From an uncultured Prevotellaceae bacterium (GTDB taxonomy: Bacteria; Bacteroidota; Bacteroidia; Bacteroidales; Bacteroidaceae), in assembly GCA_946624335.1 (NCBI GenBank), contig CAMOSA010000054.1, positions 1 through 13,467 of the forward strand: 13,467 nucleotides of DNA, given 5' to 3'. The notes under the pieces were generated by a model, which was not told the DNA's origin, made no database searches, and was given only the letters and a program-made list of their open reading frames with translations. Below are positions 5,132-12,924 of the stretch, one piece after another. The position numbers and the translations under genes are program-made. Within the stretch, counting starts at the first letter, position 1. Every line of letters begins with the position of its first letter.

Positions 5132-8100
5132 CTTTCATGGTCTTGGCGGTTTTCCTTCCGCTGCTGATGTAAATCCCTGGCGTTAGCGGGCGGCGAATGA
5201 TCTCGCGTCCGCTGAGGTCGTAGTATGTGTTGTCGGCTGTCGCTCGGTGGAAGCTGTGATGGTCTGCGGGTGCGTGGATGGCGTCGGTTGAGCTGGCACA
5301 GAGGTAGAGGTTGTATGTGCCTGGTGTGTATTTGCCGTCGAGGCTGGTGAAGGCGACGCTTATTCGTTCTTTGTTCTCGAGCAGGGTGGCGTCGATGGGG
5401 TATTCCAATAAGACGAAGGCGGCGGGAGTGCCGTTGAAGGTCTGTGTGGCGACCGGCGTGCCGTCGACGGTGATGGTGGCGGCTCGTCCCGGGTCTCCAC
5501 CCCAGTATTCGACGACGAGGCTGATGCCGGCGGTCCGTCGGCCTGTGCTGAGGGTGTAGCTGTATGACTCCCCGCCGAGGCCGTTGCGCCAATATTTGTT
5601 CCGGTAGGTGCCGTGGTTGCGGTTGGAGTTGCTGCCGCTGAAGCCGACGCTGTGTGCCATCTCGCTCTGTCCGTTCTCGCCTGTCACGACGCCGTCGATG
5701 ACGACACGTGTGTCGCCGGCTGTGGTTGTGACGGTGGCCGGGAGTCCGGCGTCGTAGTCCTTCATGAGGCGGAGGTAGTAGAGCCCTGGTGCGTTGGTGC
5801 CCTTGTCGGCGGCGAGTCGGACGTCGAAGCGTTGTTTGACGTTGCCCTCGGCATCGCGCATCAACGAGGCGGGGATGGGGTATTCGACGTTGTAGAACCC
5901 GTTGGTGACGGTGCCGTTGAATGCCGCCAGGGCGGTGATGTCGGCTATGGGGGTTCCGTCGACGTAGAGGGTGGCCTTACGTCCGGCGTCGGCCTGCGTG
6001 AAGCGGCAGAGCACGGAGAGGCCGCTCTCTATGGCTTGGCCTTCGTAGGAGAGGGTGTACTGGAGGTAGCCGTCGGTGGGCCGTGCGTCGCGGTAGTATT
6101 CGTTGTTGTAGGAGCCTGTGGTGCTGTTCTTGCTGACGGTGAAGTGTCCGGCCTCGCTCTGCTGCTCTCCTGTGGCTACGAAATCGAGTGTACGTGTGGC
6201 GATGGCTGCGTTGGCGGCTTCCTCGGCGCCCATGGAGCTGTTGGCGTAGTTCTCGGCGGTCTGCTGATACCAGTAGCAGTTGTAGCGTGCGTGGTGGATT
6301 TGATAGAACGGCTGGAGCGTCAGCGTCTGCCAGGTGTAGCCCTCGGCCTCGTTGCGTGAGGCGTCGATGGTGAATCGCAGAGCGCTGGCGTCGTCTGTCG
6401 TGATGCGGCTGAGTACGTCGGCGCGCGCTCCGATGAGCAGGGGCATCGTCGTCAGCGGCCGGGTGGTGGCGCGGCTGCCGGGGGCGTGGTCCATGCGTCC
6501 CTCATGACCATATTCGTTGGGCAGCGAGGCTTCGTAGCTCAGGTGCCTGGCGTCAGCCTCTGCGGCATCAGCCGTTGACGTCTGTGCGGCGAGGAGGATG
6601 GGGCCGTAGGTGAAGGCGATGTAGTCGGGGTAGCCGGGGCACTCAGTGTAGCGCAGCGCCATGGGCAGCGTGACGGTGATCTTGTCGCCCTCGGACCAGG
6701 TGCGGTCGATGGTGACGTAGGAGGCGACGCCCGTCTGTGTGGCCGTGTTGACGGGGGTGCCGTTGACGGCTATGGCGTAGCCTTCGGCGGCCCATGCGGG
6801 ATGGCGTATGGCTATGGCGTAGGTGCCGGCGCGTCCTATGGTGAGGGTTGTCTGGTCGGAGAAGGGGAAGGCGGTCTGCTGGGTGACGATGAAATCGTCA
6901 CTGAAAAGACGGGACGGGATGAAGAGGTTGACGTAGAGGGTGGGGGTGCCGTCGTGGGTGGAGGTGCCGTCGTGGGTGGGGGTGCCGTCGTGGGTGTAGA
7001 TGAAATGGCCGTACTTGGAATGGTTCTCCATGCCTGTGCCGACGCAGCACCACATCGACTCGTTCACGGTGGAATAGATACGATAGGCCTGCGGGCGGAG
7101 TGTGGTGAAATAGACGTAGCCGCCGGTCGCGGGATCCTGCGTGGAGAGGATGTGGTTCCATGTGGCGTACTCGTAGAAGTCGGCGTAGCGGGCGTCGTGG
7201 GTGCGGTCGGCGAGCATCTCCGAGAGCTTCATCATGTTATTGGTGTTGCACGACTCGGGGCCGTCGAGGTGGTCGATATACTGGTGGGCATTGCTGGCGG
7301 CGAGGAAGTGCTCGTACATCGAGTTGCCTCCGATGCATACGGTGCGGTTCTGCGCGACGTCGAGCCAGAAGTTAGCTGCCGCCTTGCGGTAGGCGGCCGC
7401 CGTGGCGTCCACCTCGCCGATATTTTCCATACCGATATACTTGGGCACCTGTGTGTTGGCGTGTCTGTTGTCGAGGAAGGCGGTGTTGAGGGTCTGCATG
7501 CCATTGAGCATGACCTGATGGGTGAATCGCTTGGCTGCCGTCAGGTAGCGGGTCTCTCCGCTGAGTCGGTAGGCGTCGGCCAGGCTCTCGTTGACGCCTC
7601 CGTGCTCGGTGTCGAGCATCTGTTGCATCGTCGTCTGGCTGAGCTTGGAGGTGACTACGATGGCCCAGTCACAGAGCTTTAGGAAGACATCGCGGGCGTC
7701 GGCGTTGTCGCCATAGACGTAGGCGTCCCGCAGCCCAGCCATGATCTTATGCTGTACATACCACGGCACGGCGCAGTTGCCGTTGCCTGCGAGGTTGAGC
7801 GTGCCTGCCGCCAGGCGCTTCCATGCATCGTTCATGGGCTGTCCGCCGATGAAGCCTCGCAGCCCCTCGTCGTTGGTCGCGTAGGCGTCCTGGCAGTCCT
7901 TCATCACGCTGACCATATAGTCGATGCGGGCTTTCAGCTGCGCTCTCGTCGCTTCGTCGTGACAGGCCGCGTAGGCCAGCGAGATGGCCGAGAGGTAGTG
8001 GCCGCCCACATGCCCGTCGAGGTTGAAGTCGGGTGAGCCCCAGTTGGGGAAGCTCGGGTGCGCCGTGAGCCAGCCGGCATAGCGGCCCGTGGTGAGCCCT

Positions 8101-8309
8101 GCCTGTCGCACGTAGGGCGTGAGCAACCGGTCGGTGTCATACTGCAGCAGCAGTTGTATGTTGCGGTCCATGGCCGTCTTGAGCGGACTATCGAGCAGCG
8201 TGACCTCATCGAGGTCGAAGTGCCCGGGATAGAGTGCCTTCTGTGCTGTGATGCCAAGTGGCAACAGTAGCAACAGAATGGTCAGTGTCTTGCGCATGAT
8301 GTGATGCAT
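5127..8309 (-). CDS. Secreted GH127/GH146-type beta-L-arabinofuranosidase (DUF1680)
   Basis: This 1060-residue protein has a signal peptide (residues 1-22, ending LGITAQ) and a DUF1680 catalytic region from about 26 to 560: LDEVTLLDSPLKTAMDRN, NLDGHVGGHYLSA, WYVQHKIMAGLRDAY, HANTQVPKYIG. The zinc/nucleophile site of this family is intact: E352 and C354 in PESCNTNN, and C421-C422 in WCCVGTGMENH, matching Glu338, Cys340 and Cys417-Cys418 of Bifidobacterium HypBA1. E333 (GGNSMYEHF) may be the acid/base. The enzyme releases beta-L-arabinofuranose from plant glycans. Residues about 720-850 and 885-1003 are two similar beta modules, possibly DUF6805. The tail (YYDLSGREIIRRPLTPGIYI) is of the exported-protein type. 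An 18-bp repeat inserts THDGTP units at 439-457. A closer start at 8297 (MRKTL) is equally plausible. It is a single-gene unit with its own promoter and terminators. GH127 versus GH146 is undecided. Confidence 0.92.
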   Translation of the reverse strand: MHHIMRKTLTILLLLLPLGITAQKALYPGHFDLDEVTLLDSPLKTAMDRNIQLLLQYDTDRLLTPYVRQAGLTTGRYAGWLTAHPSFPNWGSPDFNLDGHVGGHYLSAISLAYAACHDEATRAQLKARIDYMVSVMKDCQDAYATNDEGLRGFIGGQPMNDAWKRLAAGTLNLAGNGNCAVPWYVQHKIMAGLRDAYVYGDNADARDVFLKLCDWAIVVTSKLSQTTMQQMLDTEHGGVNESLADAYRLSGETRYLTAAKRFTHQVMLNGMQTLNTAFLDNRHANTQVPKYIGMENIGEVDATAAAYRKAAANFWLDVAQNRTVCIGGNSMYEHFLAASNAHQYIDHLDGPESCNTNNMMKLSEMLADRTHDARYADFYEYATWNHILSTQDPATGGYVYFTTLRPQAYRIYSTVNESMWCCVGTGMENHSKYGHFIYTHDGTPTHDGTSTHDGTPTLYVNLFIPSRLFSDDFIVTQQTAFPFSDQTTLTIGRAGTYAIAIRHPAWAAEGYAIAVNGTPVNTATQTGVASYVTIDRTWSEGDKITVTLPMALRYTECPGYPDYIAFTYGPILLAAQTSTADAAEADARHLSYEASLPNEYGHEGRMDHAPGSRATTRPLTTMPLLIGARADVLSRITTDDASALRFTIDASRNEAEGYTWQTLTLQPFYQIHHARYNCYWYQQTAENYANSSMGAEEAANAAIATRTLDFVATGEQQSEAGHFTVSKNSTTGSYNNEYYRDARPTDGYLQYTLSYEGQAIESGLSVLCRFTQADAGRKATLYVDGTPIADITALAAFNGTVTNGFYNVEYPIPASLMRDAEGNVKQRFDVRLAADKGTNAPGLYYLRLMKDYDAGLPATVTTTAGDTRVVIDGVVTGENGQSEMAHSVGFSGSNSNRNHGTYRNKYWRNGLGGESYSYTLSTGRRTAGISLVVEYWGGDPGRAATITVDGTPVATQTFNGTPAAFVLLEYPIDATLLENKERISVAFTSLDGKYTPGTYNLYLCASSTDAIHAPADHHSFHRATADNTYYDLSGREIIRRPLTPGIYISSGRKTAKTMKE
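6942..6995 (-). repeat. In-frame 18-bp tandem repeat, three units, within GH127
   Basis: Three 18-bp units at 6942-6959, 6960-6977 and 6978-6995 differ at only one position (gggggtgcc versus ggaggtgcc). They encode THDGTP, THDGTS and THDGTP at residues about 439-457 of the GH127 protein, between FIYTHDG and LYVNLF, about 17 residues after the catalytic Cys-Cys pair. Confidence 0.9.
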
Positions 8310-8344
8310 GGTCTGAGAGTTTTATTATAACCTGTTATCGCTTG

Positions 8345-8376
8345 CAAAGATAGTACAGATGACCGACATATACAAT
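8345..8376 (-). promoter_or_regulatory. Promoter of the GH127 gene
   Basis: On the minus strand TATCTTTG (8352-8345) fits TAnnTTTG exactly, and TTG (8375-8373, within ATTG) lies 20 bases upstream at the expected -33 place. Transcription should begin near 8338, giving a leader of about 30-40 bases. Confidence 0.6.
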
Positions 8377-8934
8377 TTTTATAACATTTTTTATGCCAAA
8401 AAATGTAGGTCTCCACGGGCACTGATACCCATGGGCTTGATCGTCCTGTCTCTATGGCATTAAAATTCAAATCCTACTGGTTTAAGGACGTGTCGTTAGC
8501 GCCGGGCCGTGCTATACGTTTACGCGTGGTTGCCGTGCGTGCAATGCCGTCACTCTATCGCCAATCTAAACATTTAAAACAAGCCCCTACAAAGATAAAG
8601 ATAAGGGGAGAAAGAAAATGAAAAAAAAAAGAACCAAAAAAGAAAGTATAAAGAAAGAGACCGAACAGAAAGGCCGTAACGTAACGGCTTTTTCGCGCGC
8701 GAGGATTTTTTGGAGGGCGTCGCCGCCCTGACGGTGCATAGTCAACAGGGCATTTAACCTATTTTGACTAAGCCGAAGACACATATTAGTGGCGGTGCTT
8801 GACGGGCGTGGTAGATTGCCGTACCTTTACAGAGGCAAAGGCAGAACTGGCCACAAGAACCATAGCCCCACCCCCAAGTGCCACAGCCCTCGGACCAGTC
8901 CAGCAGGAACACCCGGTTCTTGCTTCATAGCGCC

Positions 8935-8970
8935 CTGTGAGGGAGGGGCTTGCGGGCCCCTCCCTCACAG
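8935..8970 (-). terminator. Perfect 15-bp hairpin after the LamG gene
   Basis: ctgtgagggaggggc (8935-8949) and gcccctccctcacag (8956-8970) are perfect reverse complements around a 6-base loop, 8 bases beyond the TAA at 8979-8981. No T-run follows on the minus strand, so it may stop transcription with Rho, protect the 3' end, or belong to the recurring G-rich Bacteroidetes hairpin repeats. Confidence 0.55.
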
Positions 8971-8978
8971 TCGCGCTC

Positions 8979-9545
8979 TTATTGGACGAGGATTTTCTTG
9001 CCGCCTGTGATGACGATGCTGTTGCGTCGCCACGGGGTGTCGGGCAGGCGGCGTCCGCTGAGGTCGTAGGCCTTAGGATTATGCCATTTATCATTTACTG
9101 TTTGCTCCTCGTCGGTGTTGCTGATGGATGTCTCGCCGCCGTCGCTGCCGTGGTAGGTGAGGCGGAAGTTGTCCCACACGAGCCATGTGTCGGCCGTCGT
9201 GGCCGGTTCGCGTATGCCGATGGTCAGCAGTCCGTCGTCGCCGACGGTGGCTTCTGCGGTGAGAAGCCCGTAGCTGCTGTCGGCACTCATGCGGTCGCGC
9301 TGGGCATCGAAGTTGGATCCGACGCAGCTCTGGCGTACGACGTCGGTGGTCGTGGTGCCGCCGGCGGTGGCGTAGAGGCAGGCGCTGTCGGGGCCTTCGC
9401 CGTTGGCCATCTGGCAGGTCACGGTGTAGCGTCCGGCGGGCATTCCGGTCAGCGTCTGGCTCATCTGGAAGCCGGTGCTGTGCCATACCTCGGCGGCTCC
9501 GTTGAAGCGCTGGTTGCCCCAGGTGCCGGCGACGGTCCAGCCAGG
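8979..9545 (-). pseudogene. C-terminal part of the LamG protein, cut off by an in-frame TAG
   Basis: Directly after the TAG at 9546-9548, and in the same frame as the 568-residue protein, 188 sense codons continue to the TAA at 8979-8981. The first residues are PGWTVAGTWGNQRFNGAAEV, which complete the usual 'SPDFSGNS.xGWT' opening of a carbohydrate-binding-like beta domain. This is followed by QTLTGMPAGRYTVTCQMANG, DTWLVWDNFRLTYHG and the export-type tail AYDLSGRRLPDTPWRRNSIV...GGKKILVQ. The nearest internal ATG (9464) would start inside the domain with no signal peptide, so independent translation makes little sense. Either a nonsense mutation removed this domain, or the amber codon is read through. 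Confidence 0.75.
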
Positions 9546-11252
9546 CTAGCTATTGCCCGAGAAGTCGGGCGAGGCGATGAGGGGCGTCAGGTCGACAGGC
9601 GTCGTGGCGGCTTCGCTGCCGCCGTGTGCGGCGATGTAGAGGGCGTGGAAGCGGTCGTGCGGTATGGCAAAGAGCTGGAAGCGGGCGACGTCGGCGCCAC
9701 TCTTGTTGCAAGCCATCTCCTGACCGGCGGCGTAGCCGTTCTCTGGGAACCACAGGCCGAGACGGTTGCCGGTGTATGTGCCGTTCTCCCAGGTCCATGA
9801 ACCGCCTTCGTGGTGGAGAAGCCATTTGGCCCAGATGATGGGGTAGGGCTGGTCGTGGGTGCGTATGTTCCAGGGGGCGTCCCACTCGGTCTGCAACAGC
9901 AGGCCGTCGTAGTCGACGTTGCGCAGGCAGTAGCCGTCCTCGAAGGTCTCGAGGGTGAAGACATTGTCGAGGTGGGTGGCGGGGTCGGCGGGTGTTTGGT
10001 AGAAGAGTGCGCGGTTGCCGTTCATCGGCGCCTGGTCCTGAAGTCCAACAAGTAGGTCGGCATCATCGGAGGCGATGACGAAGTAGTCGCCGCGTGCCAC
10101 GGCTTCTGCCAGCTGGTTTTCGCTGTCGAGGCGCGTGTAGCCGTCGTCAGCGGTGAGCAGGTTGTAGTAGCTGAAGGCGGCATCCTTCAGCGTGAGGGTG
10201 TAGGTGTAGGTCTGGCCTCGGAAGGTGGCGCTGGCGGTGAGCGCAGATGTGAGGGCGTCGACGGCGAAGGTGCTGCCGTGGGTCCCGTCGTGCCAGGTGA
10301 CCTCGTCGGGCATGGCGTTGTCGGGCAGCATGAGGCCGAGGACGACGCGGCTGATCTCAACCTCGGCCAGCGTGACGGCGTCGCGTAGCTCGGCCACAGC
10401 GCTCTCGGCATAGTCGCTGCCGGCGCTGCTGAGGAAGGCGCGGGCCTCGTCGAGCTTAGCGCTCAGTGCCGAGGCATCGCCCGGCGTGCCGTAGCGGTAT
10501 TCTTGCTCGAGCTCGTCGGCGATGTAGGCCAACCGTTGTAGCTCGCTGTCGCTGATGGCGTTGTCATAGAGCCGGACGTCATAGAGCAGGGTCTGCTTGA
10601 GGTAGCTGTCATTGGCGAAGGGGGCTCGTCCCAGCCAGCAGTAGTTGGGCGCGACGGGGAAGGTCGCGCTGGGGATGGGCATCTTGCTCAGGCTCATGGC
10701 TTGTCGGCCGTTGAGGTAGACGGTGCCTGTCGTGCCGCGCTGGCGATAGACGAAATGGATCCAGCGTCCTTGCTGCGACGCTGTGCCGAGCTCCATACCG
10801 TGTTCGTTGGTATAGCCGCCCGTGGAGATGGCCATACGTTGGACGTTCAGACGATGGGCGATGTAGGGGCCCGAGGTGTCGGTGTTGTTCAGCATCTGCG
10901 AGAACGAGAAGAGGAAGTAGCCGTTGCCTGCGAGCGAGGCCGACTCGTCAACGCGATAGTAGACGGAGAACGTGAAGTCGGAGAGTGTCTTGATGATGGC
11001 TCCGGTGTTGCGTGTCAGGTCGAGATAGCCCGAGCTGTTGCCTAAGTTGAGCACGCTGTAGGGGCCCATGGCCTCGACGGCAGCGCTGCTGACGGTCTTG
11101 GCGGTGATGCCAGAGCCGGTGTCCTTGTCGGGGATATTACGGCCATTGGCGTTTGCGAAATCGATGTGCAGGCGCAGGTGGCTTGTGTCCTGTGCTGCGA
11201 GGGTCAGTGAGGCGAAGATGACTGCCAGCCCCAGTGTGAAACGCTTGATCAT
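9546..11252 (-). CDS. Secreted LamG-domain protein, ends at premature amber codon
   Basis: The 568-residue product has a signal peptide (MIKRFTLGLAVIFASLTLAA, cut near residue 20), a LamG/concanavalin-type domain (about 25-250; DFTFSVYYRVDE, QGRWIHFVYRQRGTTGTVYL, TLLYDVRLYDNAISDSELQR), a helical linker (257-300), a small beta module (300-358) and a beta-rich region (about 360-532; CLRNVDYDGLLLQTEW, TGNRLGLWFPENGYA) of unknown fold. The LamG block plus 'EYRYGTPGD' linker is one I associate with Bacteroidetes GH127-type enzymes, but no catalytic domain is present, so the role is probably glycan binding. It stops at TAG 9546-9548 right after SPDFSGNS, where the frame continues for 188 codons. 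The start is the first ATG, at 11250-11252, directly before the signal peptide. Without the C-terminal tail the product would probably lack its sorting signal. Confidence 0.8.
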   Translation of the reverse strand: MIKRFTLGLAVIFASLTLAAQDTSHLRLHIDFANANGRNIPDKDTGSGITAKTVSSAAVEAMGPYSVLNLGNSSGYLDLTRNTGAIIKTLSDFTFSVYYRVDESASLAGNGYFLFSFSQMLNNTDTSGPYIAHRLNVQRMAISTGGYTNEHGMELGTASQQGRWIHFVYRQRGTTGTVYLNGRQAMSLSKMPIPSATFPVAPNYCWLGRAPFANDSYLKQTLLYDVRLYDNAISDSELQRLAYIADELEQEYRYGTPGDASALSAKLDEARAFLSSAGSDYAESAVAELRDAVTLAEVEISRVVLGLMLPDNAMPDEVTWHDGTHGSTFAVDALTSALTASATFRGQTYTYTLTLKDAAFSYYNLLTADDGYTRLDSENQLAEAVARGDYFVIASDDADLLVGLQDQAPMNGNRALFYQTPADPATHLDNVFTLETFEDGYCLRNVDYDGLLLQTEWDAPWNIRTHDQPYPIIWAKWLLHHEGGSWTWENGTYTGNRLGLWFPENGYAAGQEMACNKSGADVARFQLFAIPHDRFHALYIAAHGGSEAATTPVDLTPLIASPDFSGNS

Positions 11253-11291
11253 TGCTTTGGATTGATAGAGTTAGTTCGTTCTTTTCGGCCG

Positions 11292-11299
11292 CAAAGGTA
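11292..11299 (-). promoter_or_regulatory. Promoter -7 box of the LamG gene
   Basis: On the minus strand TACCTTTG (11299-11292) matches TAnnTTTG exactly, 40 bases before the ATG. A clear TTTG -33 element is not seen at the usual distance; TTTC at 11319-11316 is the closest. Confidence 0.5.
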
Positions 11300-11377
11300 G
11301 GGCGAAAAGCTCGATGAAATGGGCTGTTTTGATTCATGGGTGGGCGCTAATGTGTCAAAAAACGCAGGTTGAAACGA

Positions 11378-11411
11378 ATGCGCCCCAGCTCAGGGTTGAG
11401 CTGGGGCGCAT
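11378..11411 (-). terminator. Perfect 15-bp hairpin terminator after asnS
   Basis: Bases 11378-11392 and 11397-11411 pair without mismatch (gcgccccagctca...tgagctggggcgc) around GGGT, 31 bases past the asnS stop. An A8 tract precedes it on the minus strand (complement of 11418-11425, a T8 run on the plus strand) and a T6 run follows about 15 bases after the stem. It could stop transcription from either side; the main user is the rlu-asnS unit. Confidence 0.7.
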
Positions 11412-11441
11412 GGATGATTTTTTTTGTGCGACGCCGTGGCA

Positions 11442-12875
11442 TCAGAAGGCTGCGTTCTTCGGCGTGCGGGGGAAGGGTATGACGTCGCGTATGTTCTGCA
11501 TACCGGTCACGAAGAGGATGAGTCGTTCGAAGCCGAGGCCGAAGCCTGCGTGCGGGCAGCTGCCCCAGCGGCGTGTGTCGAGATACCATTCCAGGGTGGT
11601 GGTGTCCATCTGTCGGTGGTTGATCTCGGCCATGAGCTTGTCGTAGCTCTCCTCGCGGACGCTGCCGCCGATGATCTCGCCGATGGCGGGGAAGAGGACG
11701 TCGGTGCCCTGCATCGTCGGTCCGGGTGCCACGGCGCCACGATAGCCCACGGAGCCTTCGCCATCGGGCGTGTTCTGCTTCATGTAGAAAGCCTTGATGG
11801 CTGAGGGATAGTCGGTCATGATGACGGGCTTGCGGAAGTGCTCCTCGACGAGGTATCGCTCATGCTCGCTGGCCAGGTCATCGCCCCAGTTGCAGGGGAA
11901 CTCGAACTTGTGGCCATTGTGGATGGCTTCCTGCAGGATGCGGATGCCCTCGGTGTAAGGCAGGCGCACGAAGTTTTCTTTCAAGACACCCTGCAGGCGT
12001 TCGATGAGGGTCTTGTCGATCATCTTGTTGAGGAACTCGAGGTCGTCCTGGCAGTGCTCGAGTGCCCAGCGTACGCAGTATTTGATGAAGTCTTCCTCGA
12101 GATCCATGAGTTCTTCCTGATCGAGGAAGGCGACCTCGGGCTCTATCATCCAGAACTCGGCGAGGTGGCGGGGCGTGTTGCTGTTCTCGGCGCGGAAGGT
12201 GGGGCCGAAGGTGTAGATGGCACCAAGGGCTGTTGCGCCGAGCTCTCCCTCGAGCTGACCGCTGACGGTGAGCGAGGTCTGCTGTCCGAAGAAGTCGTCA
12301 TCGTAGATGATCTTGCCCTGCTCGTCTTTGCGCAGGTCATAGAGATTCTTCGTCGTGACTTGGAACATATTGCCTGCTCCCTCGCAGTCGCTGGCGGTGA
12401 TGAGCGGCGTGTGGAAGTAGTAGAAGCCGTGCTCGTGGAAATAGGTGTGGATGGCCATCGCCATATTGTGGCGGATGCGCATGATAGCGCCGAAGGTGTT
12501 GGTGCGCAGGCGCATATGGGCGTGCTGGCGCATATACTCGAAGCTCTGTCCCTTCTTCTGCATGGGATAGTCGGCGCCACAGAGACCGAGGATCTCGATC
12601 TTCGTAGCCTGGATCTCTACGGCCTGTCCGCTGCCGACGCTCTCCACGAGCTGGCCTTCGGCTTTGATGCATGCGCCTGTCGTCACTTGCTTCAGCAGCT
12701 CCTCATCGAACTTGGCTGCGTCGGCCACGACTTGAATATTCTTGATGGTGCTGCCGTCGTTCAGGGCAATGAAGTCAACGCTTTTCGAGCCGCGATGCGA
12801 GCGCACCCAGCCACAGACGGTGACCTCGCCGCCCGGCTGTGAGGCGAGCAGGTCTATGATTCTTGTTCTTTTCAT
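11442..12875 (-). CDS. asnS: Asparaginyl-tRNA synthetase
   Basis: AsnRS is the cytoplasmic class II enzyme that charges tRNA-Asn with asparagine using ATP. From the ATG at 12875 it is 477 residues, close to the usual 465 or so; the longer frame to 12899 would need TTG and adds residues encoded by repeat sequence. It has the N-terminal OB-fold that binds the anticodon (VTVCGWVRSHRGSKSVDFIA, about 17-100), class II motif 2 (GPTFRAENSNTPRHLAEFWM then IEPE, 224-247) and motif 3 (GFGLGFERLILFVTG, 444-458), ending NIRDVIPFPRTPKNAAF. 'RHLAEFWMIEPE' is typical of AsnRS rather than AspRS. The stretch between FYMKQN and DVLFP (about 368-393) seems some 14 residues longer than the version I remember from other AsnRS. 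It lies 49 bases downstream of the rlu gene and is probably co-transcribed with it. Confidence 0.96.
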   Translation of the reverse strand: MKRTRIIDLLASQPGGEVTVCGWVRSHRGSKSVDFIALNDGSTIKNIQVVADAAKFDEELLKQVTTGACIKAEGQLVESVGSGQAVEIQATKIEILGLCGADYPMQKKGQSFEYMRQHAHMRLRTNTFGAIMRIRHNMAMAIHTYFHEHGFYYFHTPLITASDCEGAGNMFQVTTKNLYDLRKDEQGKIIYDDDFFGQQTSLTVSGQLEGELGATALGAIYTFGPTFRAENSNTPRHLAEFWMIEPEVAFLDQEELMDLEEDFIKYCVRWALEHCQDDLEFLNKMIDKTLIERLQGVLKENFVRLPYTEGIRILQEAIHNGHKFEFPCNWGDDLASEHERYLVEEHFRKPVIMTDYPSAIKAFYMKQNTPDGEGSVGYRGAVAPGPTMQGTDVLFPAIGEIIGGSVREESYDKLMAEINHRQMDTTTLEWYLDTRRWGSCPHAGFGLGFERLILFVTGMQNIRDVIPFPRTPKNAAF

Positions 12876-12892
12876 TTTGATGTAATTATCAT

Positions 12893-12924
12893 CTTTCAAC
12901 GTTTCAACGTTTCAGCGTTTCAAC
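12893..12924. repeat. Four-copy octamer repeat between rlu and asnS
   Basis: On the plus strand gtttcaac is repeated four times in tandem, with one base changed in copies one and three (ctttcaac at 12893, gtttcagc at 12909). It begins directly after the TAA of the pseudouridine synthase gene and ends 17 bases before the asnS ATG, so it lies in the mRNA leader of asnS as GTTGAAAC units. Confidence 0.85.

Larger units (their letters stand above)
8310..8978. other. 669-bp intergenic region between GH127 and the LamG gene
   Basis: No gene is supported here. It contains the GH127 promoter (8345-8376), an A-rich strip (about 8590-8670) followed by a small stem (gccgt/acggc, 8673-8688) with T5, a tagtcaa/ttgacta inverted repeat (8739-8745 and 8764-8770), a caagaacc/ggttcttg inverted repeat (8854-8861 and 8915-8922) and the hairpin at 8935-8970. 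ORFs crossing it give low-complexity translations. Confidence 0.6.

Noticed and set aside
5613..6359. 248-codon plus-strand open frame opposite the GH127 C-terminus
   Set aside because: Valine/glycine-rich shadow without signal, domain or start context.
6801..7682. 293-codon plus-strand open frame opposite GH127
   Set aside because: Glycine/valine-rich, repetitive translation (GGGAVVGGGAVV) that mirrors the 18-bp repeat and the coding strand. GH127 has its catalytic motifs on the other strand.
8673..8693. Plus-strand stem with T5 (gccgt/acggc), possible terminator
   Set aside because: The stem has only 5 bp, and there is no plus-strand gene before it.
9091..9486. 131-codon Arg/His-rich ORF overlapping the LamG C-terminal part
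   Set aside because: Alternate frame of GC-rich coding DNA. The overlapping frame carries a recognisable domain and the export-type tail.
8937..9800. 287-codon plus-strand open frame across the LamG gene 3' part
   Set aside because: It spans a terminator hairpin and both parts of a gene with clear domains on the minus strand. Composition is that of an antisense shadow.
11838..12842. 334-codon plus-strand open frame opposite asnS
   Set aside because: It is the antisense shadow of a strongly conserved essential gene. Its translation is rich in V, L, E and A with no motif, as expected opposite GC-rich coding DNA.
12876..12899. TTG start for asnS giving eight extra residues
   Set aside because: The extra codons come from the octamer repeat leader. 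The ATG at 12875 gives the expected N-terminus (MKRTRIIDLL).
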